From NCBI GenBank assembly GCA_910578665.1, contig CAJTQU010000014.1, positions 1-56,965 of the forward strand: a stretch of 56,965 nt of DNA. The letters are read 5' to 3'. The notes beneath the pieces are model-generated. The model did no database searches and was not told the DNA's origin. It saw only the letters and a program-made list of their open reading frames with translations. Below, in pieces: positions 1 to 15,000 of this stretch. Every line of letters starts with the position of its first letter. Within the stretch, counting starts at the first letter, position 1. The translations under genes and the position numbers were made by a program. This DNA comes from an uncultured Muribaculaceae bacterium (lineage in GTDB: Bacteria; Bacteroidota; Bacteroidia; Bacteroidales; Muribaculaceae).

Positions 1-3000
1 GCGGTTCTGCTGATTAACATCTTCCTCCTTATCAACTCGGGCATTTGCCAAAATCTTCAAGGGGAAATAGTTCTCAATAGCGGCCATAGATGCACCGAAC
101 ATACGCTTGTGTACCTCGTTGTACTCGTTGCGCTTGTCAACGAGGAACTCTTCCTGCATCCAGTCTGCAAGTTGAATGAAACGTGGGTCAAGGAAGTTCT
201 TGATGTTTTCAACATCATCTTCCGTGATACCCATACGGCGCAGTTTCATCCGTCCGTCACTCATCTTGTCGGCCATGTAGATATACAGCAGATTGCCCTG
301 CGTCAGTTCGTGGTCTTTCATCTCGCCTCCATCCCAAAAACTTACACTCGCTTTCGGGAGTTTGCGGTCTATGGCGAAGAGGTCACCCCACGTCATATCC
401 TTGCCGAACACTTCACTCACTTTCTCATCAAGCACTTTCAAGGCTTTCTGATAACCTGTGTACTCTTTCTCGGAGGCTTCCACCCAACCGCGCATATAAC
501 GGTTCCATAGATAACCCTCTCCGCAACTGTTCTTCTTGCCGAACATCCTCAGCATTTGGTCAAAAGTGGCGAGAGGTGCAAGCAGGAAGCGTGCGAAACT
601 ATTGTTCACAATCTTCTGCGTGCGGTCATCCTTGTGGTGTTCATCGGTCGGTCTGCCCTCCATGTCGGAGTTGGCATTGTGGTGGATTTCCTCAACGCGC
701 TGTTTCTCGGCTTCACGCCACGCTTTGGCACGTTCGATACTACCGCTCAACACATCGCCAACCTGCTCTACAAGCGAGTGGAACGCCTCGGCGCGGTCTA
801 TCTTGTTCTGTCGGATTGCGTCATTCGTAGCCTCCACATACTGCTTATAAGCCGCTTCGGTCATCTGCCCGGCGTCCTTATCTTCTTTAGCCTGCTTGAT
901 GGAGTCGCGCAATGCCTTTTCCTCGGCTTTGCTCTCGGTGATGTCCTCCACATACTGGCGTGCGATTTGCAGACCTGCATATTCGATTGTCGCTTCATCG
1001 GCAATGGTAGTGTCGGTACTGCTCATGCGGTTAATTGCGTCAGCGATGCGGTTGTCAATATCATCTTTTGGTAGGGAAGTTGACTTCCTTACCACCTGCG
1101 CAATGCGCTGTCCGTCCGGGTCAAGTTCGCCCTGTACCTCAATACCGCGTGCATCAACACGACTGCCACGGATACTCAATAGCCTGCCCAGCGTGTTTGC
1201 TCCCATTCGCAACTGATTATCCACCATTATGTCCATGACTTTCTGAACATACTGGCTAACATCCTGCCGTCCGACAACATTGTTGATTGCTCCGAGTATG
1301 CGCTTGGTCTCATACTGGCTCAAATCATCGAGCAGACCTGCCTCCATGAGTACACGCGCAAGGTCGCTGACACTCTTCACGGTCGTAATATCATACTCCC
1401 TCTGACGTGCCATTGCTTGGCGCAGGTAGTTGAGGTTGCCGCCGATCGCTTTCATAGCGTCTCGCTTCGCCTGCAAATTCCCTGCGTTTGCTTGCATCGC
1501 TTCGGCTTTCATCTTGGTTATGGTCTCCTCCAATCCCAGGCCGGGGTCGCGGAAACGTGTAACCTCGTCTGCATCGTAGCCGGACTGCCTGCGTCTCACT
1601 GCGTCCTCTGCATCTGCAAAGACACTTTTCTTGCGCAGGTTCTTCCATGACTTGTAGAGAATGTATGAGAGGTCTTTGTCGTTGAGGCGTATGCTCTTGG
1701 CGATTTTCAGACCTTGCAGGAATTTGTCAAGGAACTGCTGAACCTTTGCCTTGATTTTTCCCCAAAGCGTCAGTTCATCACGGTTCATCTTCTCAAACCC
1801 CTCGCTTCCGATGCGGCCGCCGAGGTCTGACATATATTCCTCCGTGGCTTCATTGCGGAATTGCCCGCGCTTCTTCTCGGCTTCTACACGTGCCTCTGCC
1901 ATGTCGGTATAGTAGTGTGAGTTCACATCTTCTCCGGCACGCTCATGAGCCATGCTCTTGCGCACACGCAGGCGGTCGGCTTCGGCTGATACCATCTCAT
2001 CAGTCATTTTGTCAATGACCTTGCGAATGGGATTAGAGGCATGAGCATAAACCTCTCCGAGGAACTCATCAAACCGATCTTCGCCGATAAGCGCACGCAG
2101 GCCCTTATGCCCGACAACCTCATGCACCACCGTGTTATCCACGTCAGCCACATTCACGTTGTTAGGCAGAACGACAACAACGCCATTATCATCCGAACTC
2201 CACCAACCTTTGGCACGTCTTTCCCTGCGAGTGGAGAGGTTGTTAACCTCCGACTGGTTGCGGATTACTCGGATATGCGTGTGTAGGTCATTAGATAGGC
2301 TTTCCACTCGTGCCTCCTTTGCTTCGGGCGATGACTCGTAAGCGTCCATGTATTCACGCGCTCTCTCCAGTCCTGCATCCCATTCGCCTGCATTTACACG
2401 ATCGCGCAAATCTTCAAGCATAGTAACGTCTCCCTCGGCTACACTGCCGCTGATACCGCTGAACTTCGCGCCACGTTTGGCGAGTTCTGCGCGGAGCATG
2501 GGAGGTACGGCGTTAATCGGGAATGCAACCTTTTGGTCACCCACACGCTCCATGATGAGGTCTGCAACCTCGCTCCACGGAACAATCCTGCTCGGCTTGA
2601 AGTAGCGCGACAGCATGGTCTGAACCTTTGTCTCCTCGCTCAACTGGCCGTTAACGCTTCCGCTGTGCCAGTCCATAAGACCTACACTGTCTTTTGCGCC
2701 TTCGGCATGGTAGCCGCTGGTCTCTTCGCTTTCGGGATAGTAACCCTCCACGACAAGAAGTTCGGGGCGGTCGTAGGCGGCTGTGAACTGATCGTTGAGC
2801 GGTGAGGTGCGGATATGGAAATAGGGATTGTAGGCAACACCGCCGGTCGTGCGTCCGTTACCCTGCACAAGGTCGGCCTTGCCGTTGGCGTTCATCATGC
2901 CCTCTTCGCTCTGCTCCCAACGGCTGAATATCATCGGAGCGCGCCACTCACCATTCTGCTTGGCCGTCATGGGAGGCAACACACCCATGTTCGCCCACTG

Positions 3001-6000
3001 CGAATAGCGGAAGCCTTTCTTCAGCGGCTGATTGTTGAGGAAGTCAAGCACCGGTCCCTCTTCAACGAGACGATACTTGTTGCCGTCTCCATTGGTGGGA
3101 GTGTCCTCTCCGTCATCATCTAACGTAATGTCGGAAGCTGCATCAACGGATTTATCCATTTCGGCATACTTCTTCTCCTTTTCCTCCAGTTCTTTTCTCA
3201 TCGCTTCCTCATATTGAGCGAGACGCGCCTTAGCCTCGGCGAGTTGCTGTTTATGGGGGAACTCCCTGCCGTTGCGCTCCTTGAGTTGGCGGTAGTCATC
3301 GGAGTATCGCGCGAGTTGCTTCTGGCCGCGTGAGAGAAGTTCTTGGCTGTCCGCGCCGGTCACAATCCTCTCCGCGATTTCCTCCATGATATTCTTGATG
3401 CGATTGCCTTTTACGGCCCGGTCCTTGATGCCGAGTGCCTCACACGAGTATGTAACTTCTCTCTTCGGCTCAAAGGATATTTGACCCTGTCCGTTGTTAT
3501 CCACAATACGCGATACGTTGGTAGTCACCTCAAAAGGCAAACCGTCAACGTCAATGGTGAGTTTGCTTATCCAATTATCTGCACCCTCTTGAATTTGATC
3601 GGCGGCTTCATTCATCTTGGCGTTCTGCTCTTTGAAGAAATCGCCCATTGCTCCCACGCTGTCAAATGTGAGTTTGCCGATGGTTATCTTCTTGATCGTG
3701 CCGTCGGGCCAATGTTTGCCGATGATTTCAAGGTTCTTGGTCTCAATCTCAATACGGCGTTCCGCGCCCTTGATGAGACCCTCCACCTTTGGCAATTGGT
3801 TGTGGATGTAGATTTGGTCTATCTCATGACCTTTCTGCTTGGCGGTAAGATTGCGAACCTCGCGCTCGGCTTGGTTCTTCAGTATGGCATACTCACTGCC
3901 CGACAACTGAGCGGTCATATCACCGAAAGAGTCCTCTTCCTCTTCAAGTACTCGGTTCTCCATTGAATTCTGCATCATCTTTGAGCCGTTCATAATGGAA
4001 TCCGCGATTGCGCCTTTGGTTTTCAGTCGCTGATATGCGGTAACGTCAAGACTATCCTCAACGCCGAAACGGATTATGCGCACCGGGATACCCATATCCT
4101 TATGCAGGTTGCCCTGTCGCAGGGCACGTCCGTTGCGCTGGGTATAGTCCATAGGACGGTTGGGCGCGTCCACATGGATAAGCGTGTGCAGACGCTCCTG
4201 AATATTCACGCCGGTACCGAGTGTGAATGTTGAGCCGAGTATCACACGGATTTCTCCGGCATTGACTTTCTCGAAGATGTCTAACTTCTTCTTTATTGTC
4301 ATGCCCGATTTGATAATCACAATCTGCTCGGCAGGCACGCCCTCGGCAATGAGTTTGTTTCTGATCTCCTCGTAGAGGTTGAAACCGCTTCTCTTGTTTT
4401 GGTAGTTGTCGGAGAAGATTGCAACGGTGCCTTTATACTTCGCACTATCCTTGAGGGAACGCAGTGTCTCGCGCACGGTTGCGTTGGTCTTGCTGTTGGG
4501 GTCATCCTCGGCGTTGTCAACGACAAGTCGTGCATCTACGGCGGCCGCTTTGGCTATGCCGTACATGGTGAGGGGGATGTGAGAGTTCTCTTTTTTCTCC
4601 TTACCCTCCATTTTGTCGTAACGGTCCAGTTCTGCCTTTACATACTTCATCACACTGCGCAGGGCGCGGGTCTGAGGCAGGTAAATGTCAGTCGGCTTTC
4701 CTCCCTCCATTTCGGGGATTTTATCGCTCACACCGCCTGCCTCGCGTGTCAGAACGGTATCGGCTACACCGCTCCAAATGCGCACGAGTTCGGGTAGGTT
4801 TACATACCCGGCAAAGCGGCTCACCTCGGCAAACTTGCCGTTGGTCTTGAACTCAACCATCTGTGCGAGGTTGCCGAAGTTGCGGACAAAATCATCAAAG
4901 TAATATATGCCGTACTCTTTCATCGTGTCGGCAGGCATGAGGTAGCGCATGAACGTCCAGATTTCAGCGGCTGTGTTGGAGATAGGCGTACCTGTCGCAA
5001 ACACAACATTGCGCCCGTGGTTGCGCTCCATGACTGCCTGCGTTTTCAGATATACGCCCTGCGACTTCTTGCTGTACGAGGGGTCAACACCTTTCACTCC
5101 TCTCTGCATGGCAGTGGAGAAACCGAGGTGTTTGTATTCATGAGCCTCATCTATGAGAAGAGCGTCAATGCCCATATCATCGAAGTTTTCCACATCATCC
5201 ACCTCGCGGTCAAGCATCTCCATTGCTCGCACTTCGGCGTTCTGACGTGTGGTTGCCTCTCTCTTCTCATCGCGCTTTTTCTTCTTGCCCTGTATCGCTT
5301 CGGTCAGTTCGGCAAGGCGGTCGCGCTGTTCCTCAATCTCCTTTTCGGCCTGGCGCACAATCATGCTTCTGCCGTTATCATCGGCTTCACGCATGGCATC
5401 AAGAACTTTCAATTTTTCCTCAATGACATCTTGAATGTATGCCAGTTCGCGCTCCTCGCTGTCGGGTATGCGCTCAAATACCGACTGAGGAACGACAATC
5501 ATATCCCAGTCGTTGTACTTGATTTTCGCGTAGAAATTCTTGCGGCCCTCGGCTGTGCGGTCTGCTTCCTCAATAGTCAGCACCTTTGCATTGGGATAAA
5601 TCTCCTTTGCGCTCTCCACAAACTGACCGACTGTTGCGTGCTGCACAACTATCATAGGCTTGCGTGCTGTGCCGAGACGGCGCATTTCCATTGCCGTGGT
5701 GATAAGGGTGTAGGTCTTGCCGGTCCCGACCTCGTGAGCAAGCAGTATCGGCTCGGTCGTGCCTCTGACTACCGCTCGGCCTTGATGAGGACGCAATGCA
5801 AAGGGTCTGCCGTGCAACTCTGTCACTTGACCGCCGAAATGCTTGGGAACAAACTCATCGGGAATTGACATAGGCACATAGTTGTTTAACTGCTCGTTGT
5901 AGGTATGCTCGATACGCGCCGACATATCCGGGTCTGCCTGCATACGTTCACGCGCCCAGTCTTTGAACTCTGCGCGGATTTCATCAATCTTGGTACTGCA

Positions 6001-9000
6001 CTCTGCGGTGGCGGCCTTGTCGGTTATGGTCTCTGATGTGCCATCCCATTTCTTTGTGGTCTTGCTGACGGTGATCTGCTTGTTGGTTATGGCAGCTTCA
6101 ATCAGTTCATGCCCCATGATAGTCTTGTCACACATCTTGCTCGTTACCGACATGGCGCGGTTCTTTTCATTGAAGGTACTCCACGGAGTTTTCATAAACC
6201 ATGTACCGCCTGCATTTGTCAGTTTCACACGGATACCTGTCTTTTCCTCCACGAAGTCCTCATAGAGTTTAGGTTCTATCCATGAAGAGCCGAGCGAGAA
6301 CTCGATGAGGTGCGCAGGTATCGTCATGGGCATAACCTTTTCAAGAGCGGTGATATTCGGGTTATATCTGCCGTCCTCGTTGTTCTCCTGCGCGATGTGC
6401 AGCTTCTCACGGACGTTGCCCGAAAGATACTGATACGACACCTCCATTGCCCCGGTTGAGGGGTTCTCGAAGCCGAGTCCGCTTTCCACGATTTCCTGCT
6501 TCACCTGCTCCTTGCTCTTGCCGAGTGCCTCGCTGATGTAGTCCACATCTATACTGCCACTCTTATAGAGGCTTGCAAGTATGCCGTCCTTGACTGTCGT
6601 AGGCTGTGGCTCTTTCTCCTTTTCAATCACACGGCGGCTGAAAATATCGGTCTTACCTGCCTTGACAACCTTGTTGCCTTTGTTGTCTCCTTTCTCCGAA
6701 TAGGTCTCAAGTGCCATGATGCTTGAGAAGTCCACATCGTTGCGGAGGAAAGAGATTGCAGTATTCTTGTGGAGGTTGCCGTAGGTGCGCGTGAATGTAT
6801 CAAAGGCGCGGTTCAGTTCTTTCAACAGCGGCTCCAGTCCTGCGTCATCTTCATTGGTTGACTGATATTCCAGTACGTCCGACAACGCTTTCTTGATCGC
6901 GCTGTATGCGTTGAAACACTCTGCCTTTGTGTGACCCTTGACCTTGTTTTTATTCAGTCCAATAGGCACAGCCTCGCCCATTCGGGCCATGCAGAGTTCT
7001 CCTTGTGAGTTCAACACCATGCTTCCCTCCTTGACACCATCGCCGAGTTTCTCATTGATGCGCATCACGGCTTCCTCTACATCGTGGTCTGAACGGAGTG
7101 AGGACATATCCTCCTCCATGTCTGCAAATCGGCTGACCCATTCGCTCAACATCTTATCCTGCGGTTTGTCAGCCGAGGGGAAGAGGGCGCGGCTTGTCGG
7201 TTGCCATGTCTCACCGCGCTCAAAGTTGAACATCATCTCGCCTGCCATATTCTCCGGGTGTTCCGCAAAATATTTGTTGTAGGTCATGCTGTACGGCTTG
7301 ATGATAGGTACTTCCTGCCCCTTGACCTTGCGAGTATCCCCGGTGTCATAGTCTGCTACACGCACTGCGGTCACATCCGTAACGTCTATGGCGTTGGCTG
7401 ACTGCTTGCCATTCACGCGCTTGCGCACAACGATAATATCAGAGGTTGCCCCGGTGCCTCCGAATGTCTTGTTGTGCATACGGAATGCCCCTATAACATC
7501 GGTATTACCCTCGTTGATAATCCAACGGCGTAACTCTTTGGAGTTATCCATTGTACCGCTTGATGTGATGAAAATACCGATACCACCCTCGCGGAGTTTA
7601 CGGACATTCTTTGCGATGCAGAAATCATGAATATTGCGGAATTTCTTGGAGAGGTCTTTGTCTCCAGTATCATCCTTAACGTGCAGACCTGTTACGAAAG
7701 GCACGTTGGTTATGGCAAGGTCAATGCTGTTGTTGCGCACTTTCGTTCTCTCAAAACCTTGTACGTCAACTCGTGCATCGGGATATAGCAACGAGAGTAT
7801 GCCACCAGTGGTACGGTCAATCTCAACCGCATGGATATTACTGCGGTCGCTCATATCAGTGGGCATAAGTCCGAGGATATTGCCGATACCTGCTGAACCC
7901 TCAAGCACATTGCCTCCCTTGAAACCTAATGCTCTCGCAACATTCCACATAGCATCAATGACTGGGGCAGGAGTATAGTATGCGCTATTTCGGCTCATGA
8001 CGGCATCATTATATCCGTCCTCGCCTAACAACTCACGCAGGCGGCTGACAGTCGGGTTATAGCCATTATCATTGAAAGCCTTACCGAGACCACCCCAACC
8101 GCTGAATTTTCGGAGTACCTCCATTTGTTCGGGCGTGGCGGTCTCTCCTGCATCAAGCAATTGCTTGGCAAGTTCAATAGCCTCAATGTTAGCCTTGATA
8201 CGTGCGTCCTCACCTTTGGGGGCGTAGTCCACACCACGCTCCGCATGGTTGTTGCGCACGTTCCTACGCTCACCCTCAGGCAATCTCTCATTGTGGGAGG
8301 AGGTCTTATCGGTAGTTAAGGCTGATTTCGCAGGCTGTTCAGATACTCCTGCGCCTCCCTTACCGTCAGAGACAGGATGGTCGCTATCACGTCCACCCAT
8401 TCCTCCTCGGTCAGTTCGCTTAACTTCATTCCGCTGGCTCTCTCCCAACGGTTCATTCGGTTGAGGTTCGTGTCCTCCTGCTCGCTCGGTAGTGCCGGGG
8501 CGAGGTTGTACGTCAGTTTTCTTTTCATCGCTTATCGGTTCATCGAACAATCCACCGAAGAGGTCTCCGATCGGCTGTTCGGGTTTAACTTCCGCTTTTT
8601 TCTTCGCAGGTGCTTTCGGCTTCTTCTCCTGCGCCTCCTTTGCCACTCGCGCAGCTTCCTCAAAGATGTCCTCTTTGGGAGCGACAGCAGGTTTGTCTTT
8701 GGGTGTAGTCGGCTCTTGCTTCTCAATCTGACTCCACTCGCAAGCCTCATACATAACCGGTGCCATGCCGGTGTCAAGAGTAACATCAGAGCCGCCTCCG
8801 AAGTCAACGATGGTGGCGAGTTCGCGTTTGTGCTTGCCATCATTTCGGGTGTACCAAACCTTTTCACCGACCTTAAAGCCGTTCTTCTCGGTCTCGGCGA
8901 TTTCGTGACGGTTCCAATAACCGCCTGCATCGTAAGGCTCGGCTTCCTCCGCTTTGGGCAGATAATTTCGCGCCTCGTATTTTACAGCGTTAAGGAAGTC

Positions 9001-12000
9001 AGAGTATGTGCAATCGGGTTGTATCCATTGATTATTGCCATATCGGTCTGCACCTTTCACTTCGGGTGCTTCCACTCGATACATGATGCTACGCACTTCA
9101 AGGTTATCGCCATACCCATAGCCGTTCTTGTAAGCGTCGCCTCCGCGTCTATGCACAGGGTCAAGTCCGATGTAGATATGCAGTTCGCGTCCGTCCTGCA
9201 AAGGCAATGCAATAGTTACGTCACCTCCGGCGGGAGCGAGGTTTGCTCTTACAGCAGTGCCTTTCTTGACACTCTTGCGTCCGAGGGGAGTTGTCGCGCT
9301 CGTAACCTTGATGTCAAGACCAAGGTCATTAACCAACTGCTTGGCGAGTTTCGTTGCGTCTGCCACGGCTTTCTTCTCGGCTGTGAGCATATAGCCGTAA
9401 CTCTCGTGGAATTTCGCGTCATCTGCCTCGGCTTCATAGTAGCCGAGCAGGGCCAGTTGATCGTTTATCTCATCGAGCGTGTTGTCTATTTCTTCTCCTG
9501 CTCGGTTGAGGGCTGTTGTATCTTCTGAAGTTTCTGCGAGACTTTCCGCTTCGCTTGCAACAGCCTCTGCTTTTTCTGCAAGAGCTGCTGTATCTGCTGC
9601 TGTTTGTTCATCCTGTTTCTTGCGGTTATTGTTACGGATTTCGGTTAATTCTTTCTGCGCCTGCTCTGATGCGGTGGAGGCTTTACGCTCCTCCACAATC
9701 ATGGCCGCCTGCGCGATTGGGTCTGCCTGCTTCTTGTCAAAGTTCTGCACATCGAAGCGTGCAACCTCCTCTGACGGAGTAAAGGCATAATTCTCATAGC
9801 CGGGTGTCCAGCGTGCGCCCTCATAGAACGACTTGAGCCACGGACGTATCTTATTACCCAACAATCCCACCATCTTGGTAGCATAGTCAGGGAATGACGT
9901 TGTGCCACGCTCCACGAGACCCATTGCCAATCGGATACCTGCCGACTGGATGCGCTGACGCTCCTGCGGGGTGAGTTCGCCCGGATCGCGGAATTTGAGA
10001 GTGCTGTCTCCCTCATCTTCTCCTATACCGAGGAGGTCACGCAACTCGTTAGCCAATGACTGCATCTCATCATCGCTAATCTCGTGCTGTGCCTCTTTCG
10101 GTGTGTCAGCAGGTTTGTCTTTGGGTGAAAGCGGCTCTGCATGGTCGCTTAACTTCGCTTCCCCCTTTGTCTGCAAGTCCTTTGCCACATCTTCAAGACT
10201 GACGCGGTTGATAGCTGCTTTCTTCGGCTTCTTTTCCGATGTAGGTTTCTTCTTTGCAGGCGCAACCGCCTCGCGGAGTTCCTCTGCGGTCATAGGCTGT
10301 GCGTCTGCAACCGCCTCGCCCGACTTGTCGGCAATCATCTCGCCTGCCTTGCGTGCGTCCTCCTCGGTGCGGAAGAGCCACTCTGAATATGTGTCTTTGT
10401 CCGAACACCAACCGCGGGCCTTTCTGCCGTCTGCCTTTTCACGAGCAAAGGCGGCCAACGCCTTGCGCTGTTCATAGGTGGGAGGTGTAGCGAAAGACAC
10501 TGCGTGCATCGGCGTGGTCTTGCCTGCCTTGTTGGTGTACGTGGAGGGAGTGATTGTGTAGGGTGCTGACGGTTCGGCGGGAGCAGGAGCATTGGACGCT
10601 CCGACCGCTTTCACGCTCTTGTATTCAGAGAATGGTTTGGTCTTGCGCTTCGATGACTGCACCCACTTCTTGAACTCATCTTTGCTCACTTGGGTTATTG
10701 CTCCCAGACCGGTCCACCCGGCTTCATAGTTGGAGAGGTACGCCTCGCGTGCAACTTCCTCCGAGGGGAAGCCATACATAACCTTGTGTTCATCAAACGA
10801 GCCGTCCGCGTTGCGTTGGTCGATGACAAACACATCGCCCTCTTCGGGAGTGTCCGAGAGGAACACGTCAATGTGGTCTCCGTCCACACCCTCCGTGCCA
10901 CGAATATAGCCGTAGTCATTGTGCATCTCGGTTTCCCACTCCGTGCCGTCTGCGTTCTTACCACGGCGCACACTTCCTTTGGGGTTCTCAATGCTGATGT
11001 TGTAACCATCAATACGGCGGTGTTCCATCTTGTAATTTCCGGCGGCTTTCTGCGCTTCGGTAGGCTCGGCAGAGGCGGTGTCTATCGCCTGCGCTATGCT
11101 TGCGAGGTCTCCGTAGTCCTTGCCGTTATAGGTGAGTTGACTGCCCGTGTACGAGCCTTTATCGTCCGGCGCATCAGTTTGGATAATCTCATGCTTGCCG
11201 TCAACGTAAAGTTTACGCTTGTATATCGGGTGAGCCTCATCGGGACCGGCTTCTTCCCACTCATCGCCTACGCTGATACGCGCACGCAGGGCGGCTTCTT
11301 CGGGGGTGTCCTCGTTGATGTCGTTACGGTCATTGCCGAGCGGCTCTAAATCGGTGCGCTCCTCCGCTACTGGTTCTGAACGCTCTGCATTGCGTTCATC
11401 AACATTCGGAGTTTGTTCACTTGCTTGGCCTCGTCCACGCTGTTCTGCTTCGGCTTCTGCTCTGCGCTTGCGCTCCGCAATGGCAGCGTCCACGAGTGCC
11501 TGCTGTTCTCTTGGGGTTGCATTTCTGAAATGTTCATTTACGTTTGTGAGAATATTTTCTTTGGTGGGTATCTCGCCTGTGAATAGGTCTGCTTGACCGC
11601 TTGCAGACTGCGATGCCTCGTTGTTGTAGGAGGTCAGAACCTTGCGCAGGTCGCTCGGCTTGCCGCTGTTCAACAGGTCTGCAAGAAGAAGAGTGGTGGC
11701 GTCCGTCACGCGGCTGTCTCCGTACTCATCATCAAACAAACCCTGCATACGTCCGAAAGGTGACACTGGCATACCGTCAGTGTAGATGTCCGGCTGTGCG
11801 GCTTTGGCACGATACACGAGGTCAACCGCTTTGGATAGTTCCTCGCTCAAATCGTAGCCGGAGCGAGAGAGAGTGCGGTTGCTTGCAATCTCATTCAATC
11901 CCATGACGATAGACTGGCGCATGGTCGGCATGGAGATAATCTGACGCACTGCATCGGGCGAGGTTTGGAACACCTTGCCGATAAGTGTATTTTCGATCAA

Positions 12001-15000
12001 CTCCTTGCCTGCAGCCGACAGTGCGGTGCCGGTCCGCATTTCGGGCATTTGCTTGTCGTTGATTACACCTGCCTGCATCAGTGCGCCTAAAGCGTGCGCC
12101 ACGGCTTTCTCATCGGCATAATAATCCGAAAGTCGGTCATAACGGCTGATCTCGCCTACAAGGTCATTGAAAATATTGTCGGGAACAATCTTGCCGAGTT
12201 TCACGGCGGCTTCGGGTTTAGACTGGCTCTTCATCTCCTGCGCGTTGAAACGTGAGAAGGTGGTTGCATCGTAGGGGAGGGCCTCATCCGGCACGAATAC
12301 CAGTCGGGGGTTCTTCATCCCTGCAACCTGCTCCGGGGTGAAGCCGTACTTCTGCCCGAACTCTCGCAGATAATCAATATAAGCCTTGTCAGTACCCTGC
12401 CGTGCGGCGAGGTCTCCGCTCATGGTGCGGTTGTTGCCCGACAGCACCACGCCGTCACGACTGACAATTACGGGAGTCTGCAAAGCGCGGTTGTCGTATG
12501 CGCCTGCCATTTGCTCCACAATGCGCTGTGCGTCCTTGTCGCGGAGGTAGTCGCGGTCATTCACGCTCTGTCCGTTCTCATCAATCGGGAAACCCTCGGT
12601 CGGCTCGTATGCGTTGTTGACATCGTGGCTCGCGGAGGCGGCTCCTGCTTCGGTAAGTACATAGCGACCGTGGATTGTAGAGCCGTCCGGCAAAGTGATT
12701 GCATCGGGGTTGCCCTCAATCTTCGGAGTGTTATCCCATTTCTCTTTGATTTTGGGATTGACCGCATGAACGCCTACGCGCTCCTGTTCGGCCTGCTTCT
12801 CGGCTTTGATGCGCTGTTGCTCTTCAAACTGAGCCACGGCTGCATCATGCGCCTCTGCATCACGCTGACGGCGTTCCTCCTCGCGCTGACGGCGTAATTC
12901 TGCACTGCATGAAGTATAGACACCCAATATCGCGTTCCATGCGTCAAGGCGCGCCTGCGTGTCGGCAATCTGCTGATTGTATTGGGCGAGTTCGCTCTGA
13001 TACTTTTCGGCCGCCTCGCGCTTCGCCTGCGCCATAGCCATAGGTGAACCTTTCAGTTTGGGTGCTTTGGGTGTAGGCGGTTTCTTCTTGAGTGCTTCAA
13101 GGTCGGAGGTTGCCTGCTGAACCTGCGCCGTGGCAATGTCAGCCGCGTCACTCTCACCGCCGACAGCCTCAACAAGTCCATCCCAGGCCGTCTCTTTCTC
13201 CACGGCTTCAAACATCGGCTCTCCCTCCTCGTTGAGAGGGATGCGAGAGAGTGCCGTTTCCTGTCCGTTTCCTACACTTGCGTCCGTTTCAGACACGTTT
13301 TCACCCTCTGAAACGGCGTTTTCGGTAGAATTGGGAACGCTTTCATCGGTTTTGGGAACGCTATTGGCGGCTCTGTCCTGCTGAACAAACTCCAGTGCTT
13401 CAAGTCTGCCACGGATATAATCATCCACGCGCCCTTGCTCCTGCATCTGCTTCTGCGCACCCTCGCGCAGTGCGTCCACATAGGTGGCAAGTCGCTCATC
13501 GGTGAGGCTCTCTGCCTCCTCGATTGCGTCACTATATCCACGGTCATACTCCTCAACATTGGGGGTTGGAATATTTTCCTCCCCATTGTTGCCTTCTACT
13601 GGAATATTTTCATCGGGGTTGTTGCCTGTCGGCTCTTCCGCAACCTCGGCAGTTTCCTCGGCAGGGTTCTCACGTCCACTGAACATTGACATCTGCTCCT
13701 GCTCAATGACTTCATGAGCGGCTCGCAACTCCTCCTGCGGATCCACCGCCTCGGAGATATTCAATATTTGGTCGGGTGAGGTAAACTCATACTCACCGCT
13801 CTGCGCGTCCATGACAACGACACTCTCCGAAGAGTTCCGTACGTCAACGGCAGTGCCGTCGGGGAACATCACCACATCACCCTTGACAACATAGACCTGC
13901 CTGTCATCAACTTTCATCGTGGCAGGGATAATCACACCGCTGTCCTTGTGGGTGCGCTTCTCCACAGCCTGCTCAACCTCCGCACGCTTGCGGTCAGCGG
14001 CCTCATTGGAAGCGTCCATAACGCCGTCAAGCGCGGCCTTGGCGTTGATGTAGTACAGAACCGCGTCCTGCTGTTCAACGGTCAGTTCGGGGTCATTGAG
14101 CAAATCCCACGGATTTTCATTGAGGTGGAACATATAATATTCGCTCTCCGCTCCGAAAGCGTCCTCAACGCCTTGGTATGCCTCCTGCATACGTATGGTG
14201 ATAGCGTCCACGTCAGCCTGCGCGGTCGGGTCACCCTGCTCAAAGCGGCCATACAGCAATCGCCCCTCCTTTTGCATACGCCACGCACGGATTACGTCCT
14301 TACGATGTTCATCTTTGGCTTCTTGGTATGCCTTTTGCCAAACATCATTGGCATTGCGTGTGCGCTCTCCCTCGGTGTAAAGACGCTCGATATACATCTG
14401 AATAGCATCCTGCTCTTTGGGTGTGCGGTCTTTGGCGCGTTTCTTCAGTGCAGTGTCAATATCAACACCGAATTTGTCATTTATATGCTCCCTCAACACT
14501 GCGGGATTAAGCAGGCTCTCTTTATACATTCCCTCGGCGAGAGTGTTGACATCATCAATTATCTTCTGCTCGGCTTCCGAAACATTCTCACCGCGCAGAT
14601 ACTTCTCATAGATATTCTCAATGCCTTCGGGAATGATGCCGTGCTTCTCGCTGACCTCCCAAACAACATTGTGGGCCGCTGTCCTCTGCATTTCTTGATT
14701 GGCAAACTGCTCGCCTACGTCCACCGAATTGAGTTCTGCCTGTCGCATGATGTTGTCAACCTCACCCTGCGCTTTCTCCTTGTTGGCAAACCTGCGACTG
14801 GTAACGACATCGCCGTTGGCGTTGGTGGCGTTCACAATCACACTGCCGTCCTCGGCTGTGGTGGTCTGATACCCGGTGACGCTTGACATCGGGAGCATAC
14901 GACCCGTGAGGATATAGTAGGCTTTGGCGCGGGCCGCTTCACTGACCCTGCCGTCCTGCATCAGTTTCTCCATTGCCGAATAGCCGTCAAATTCGGGTCT

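Noticed and set aside
7600..8130. Restriction-modification system
   Set aside because: The methyltransferase motifs are part of the giant protein; no specificity subunit or restriction gene is visible.
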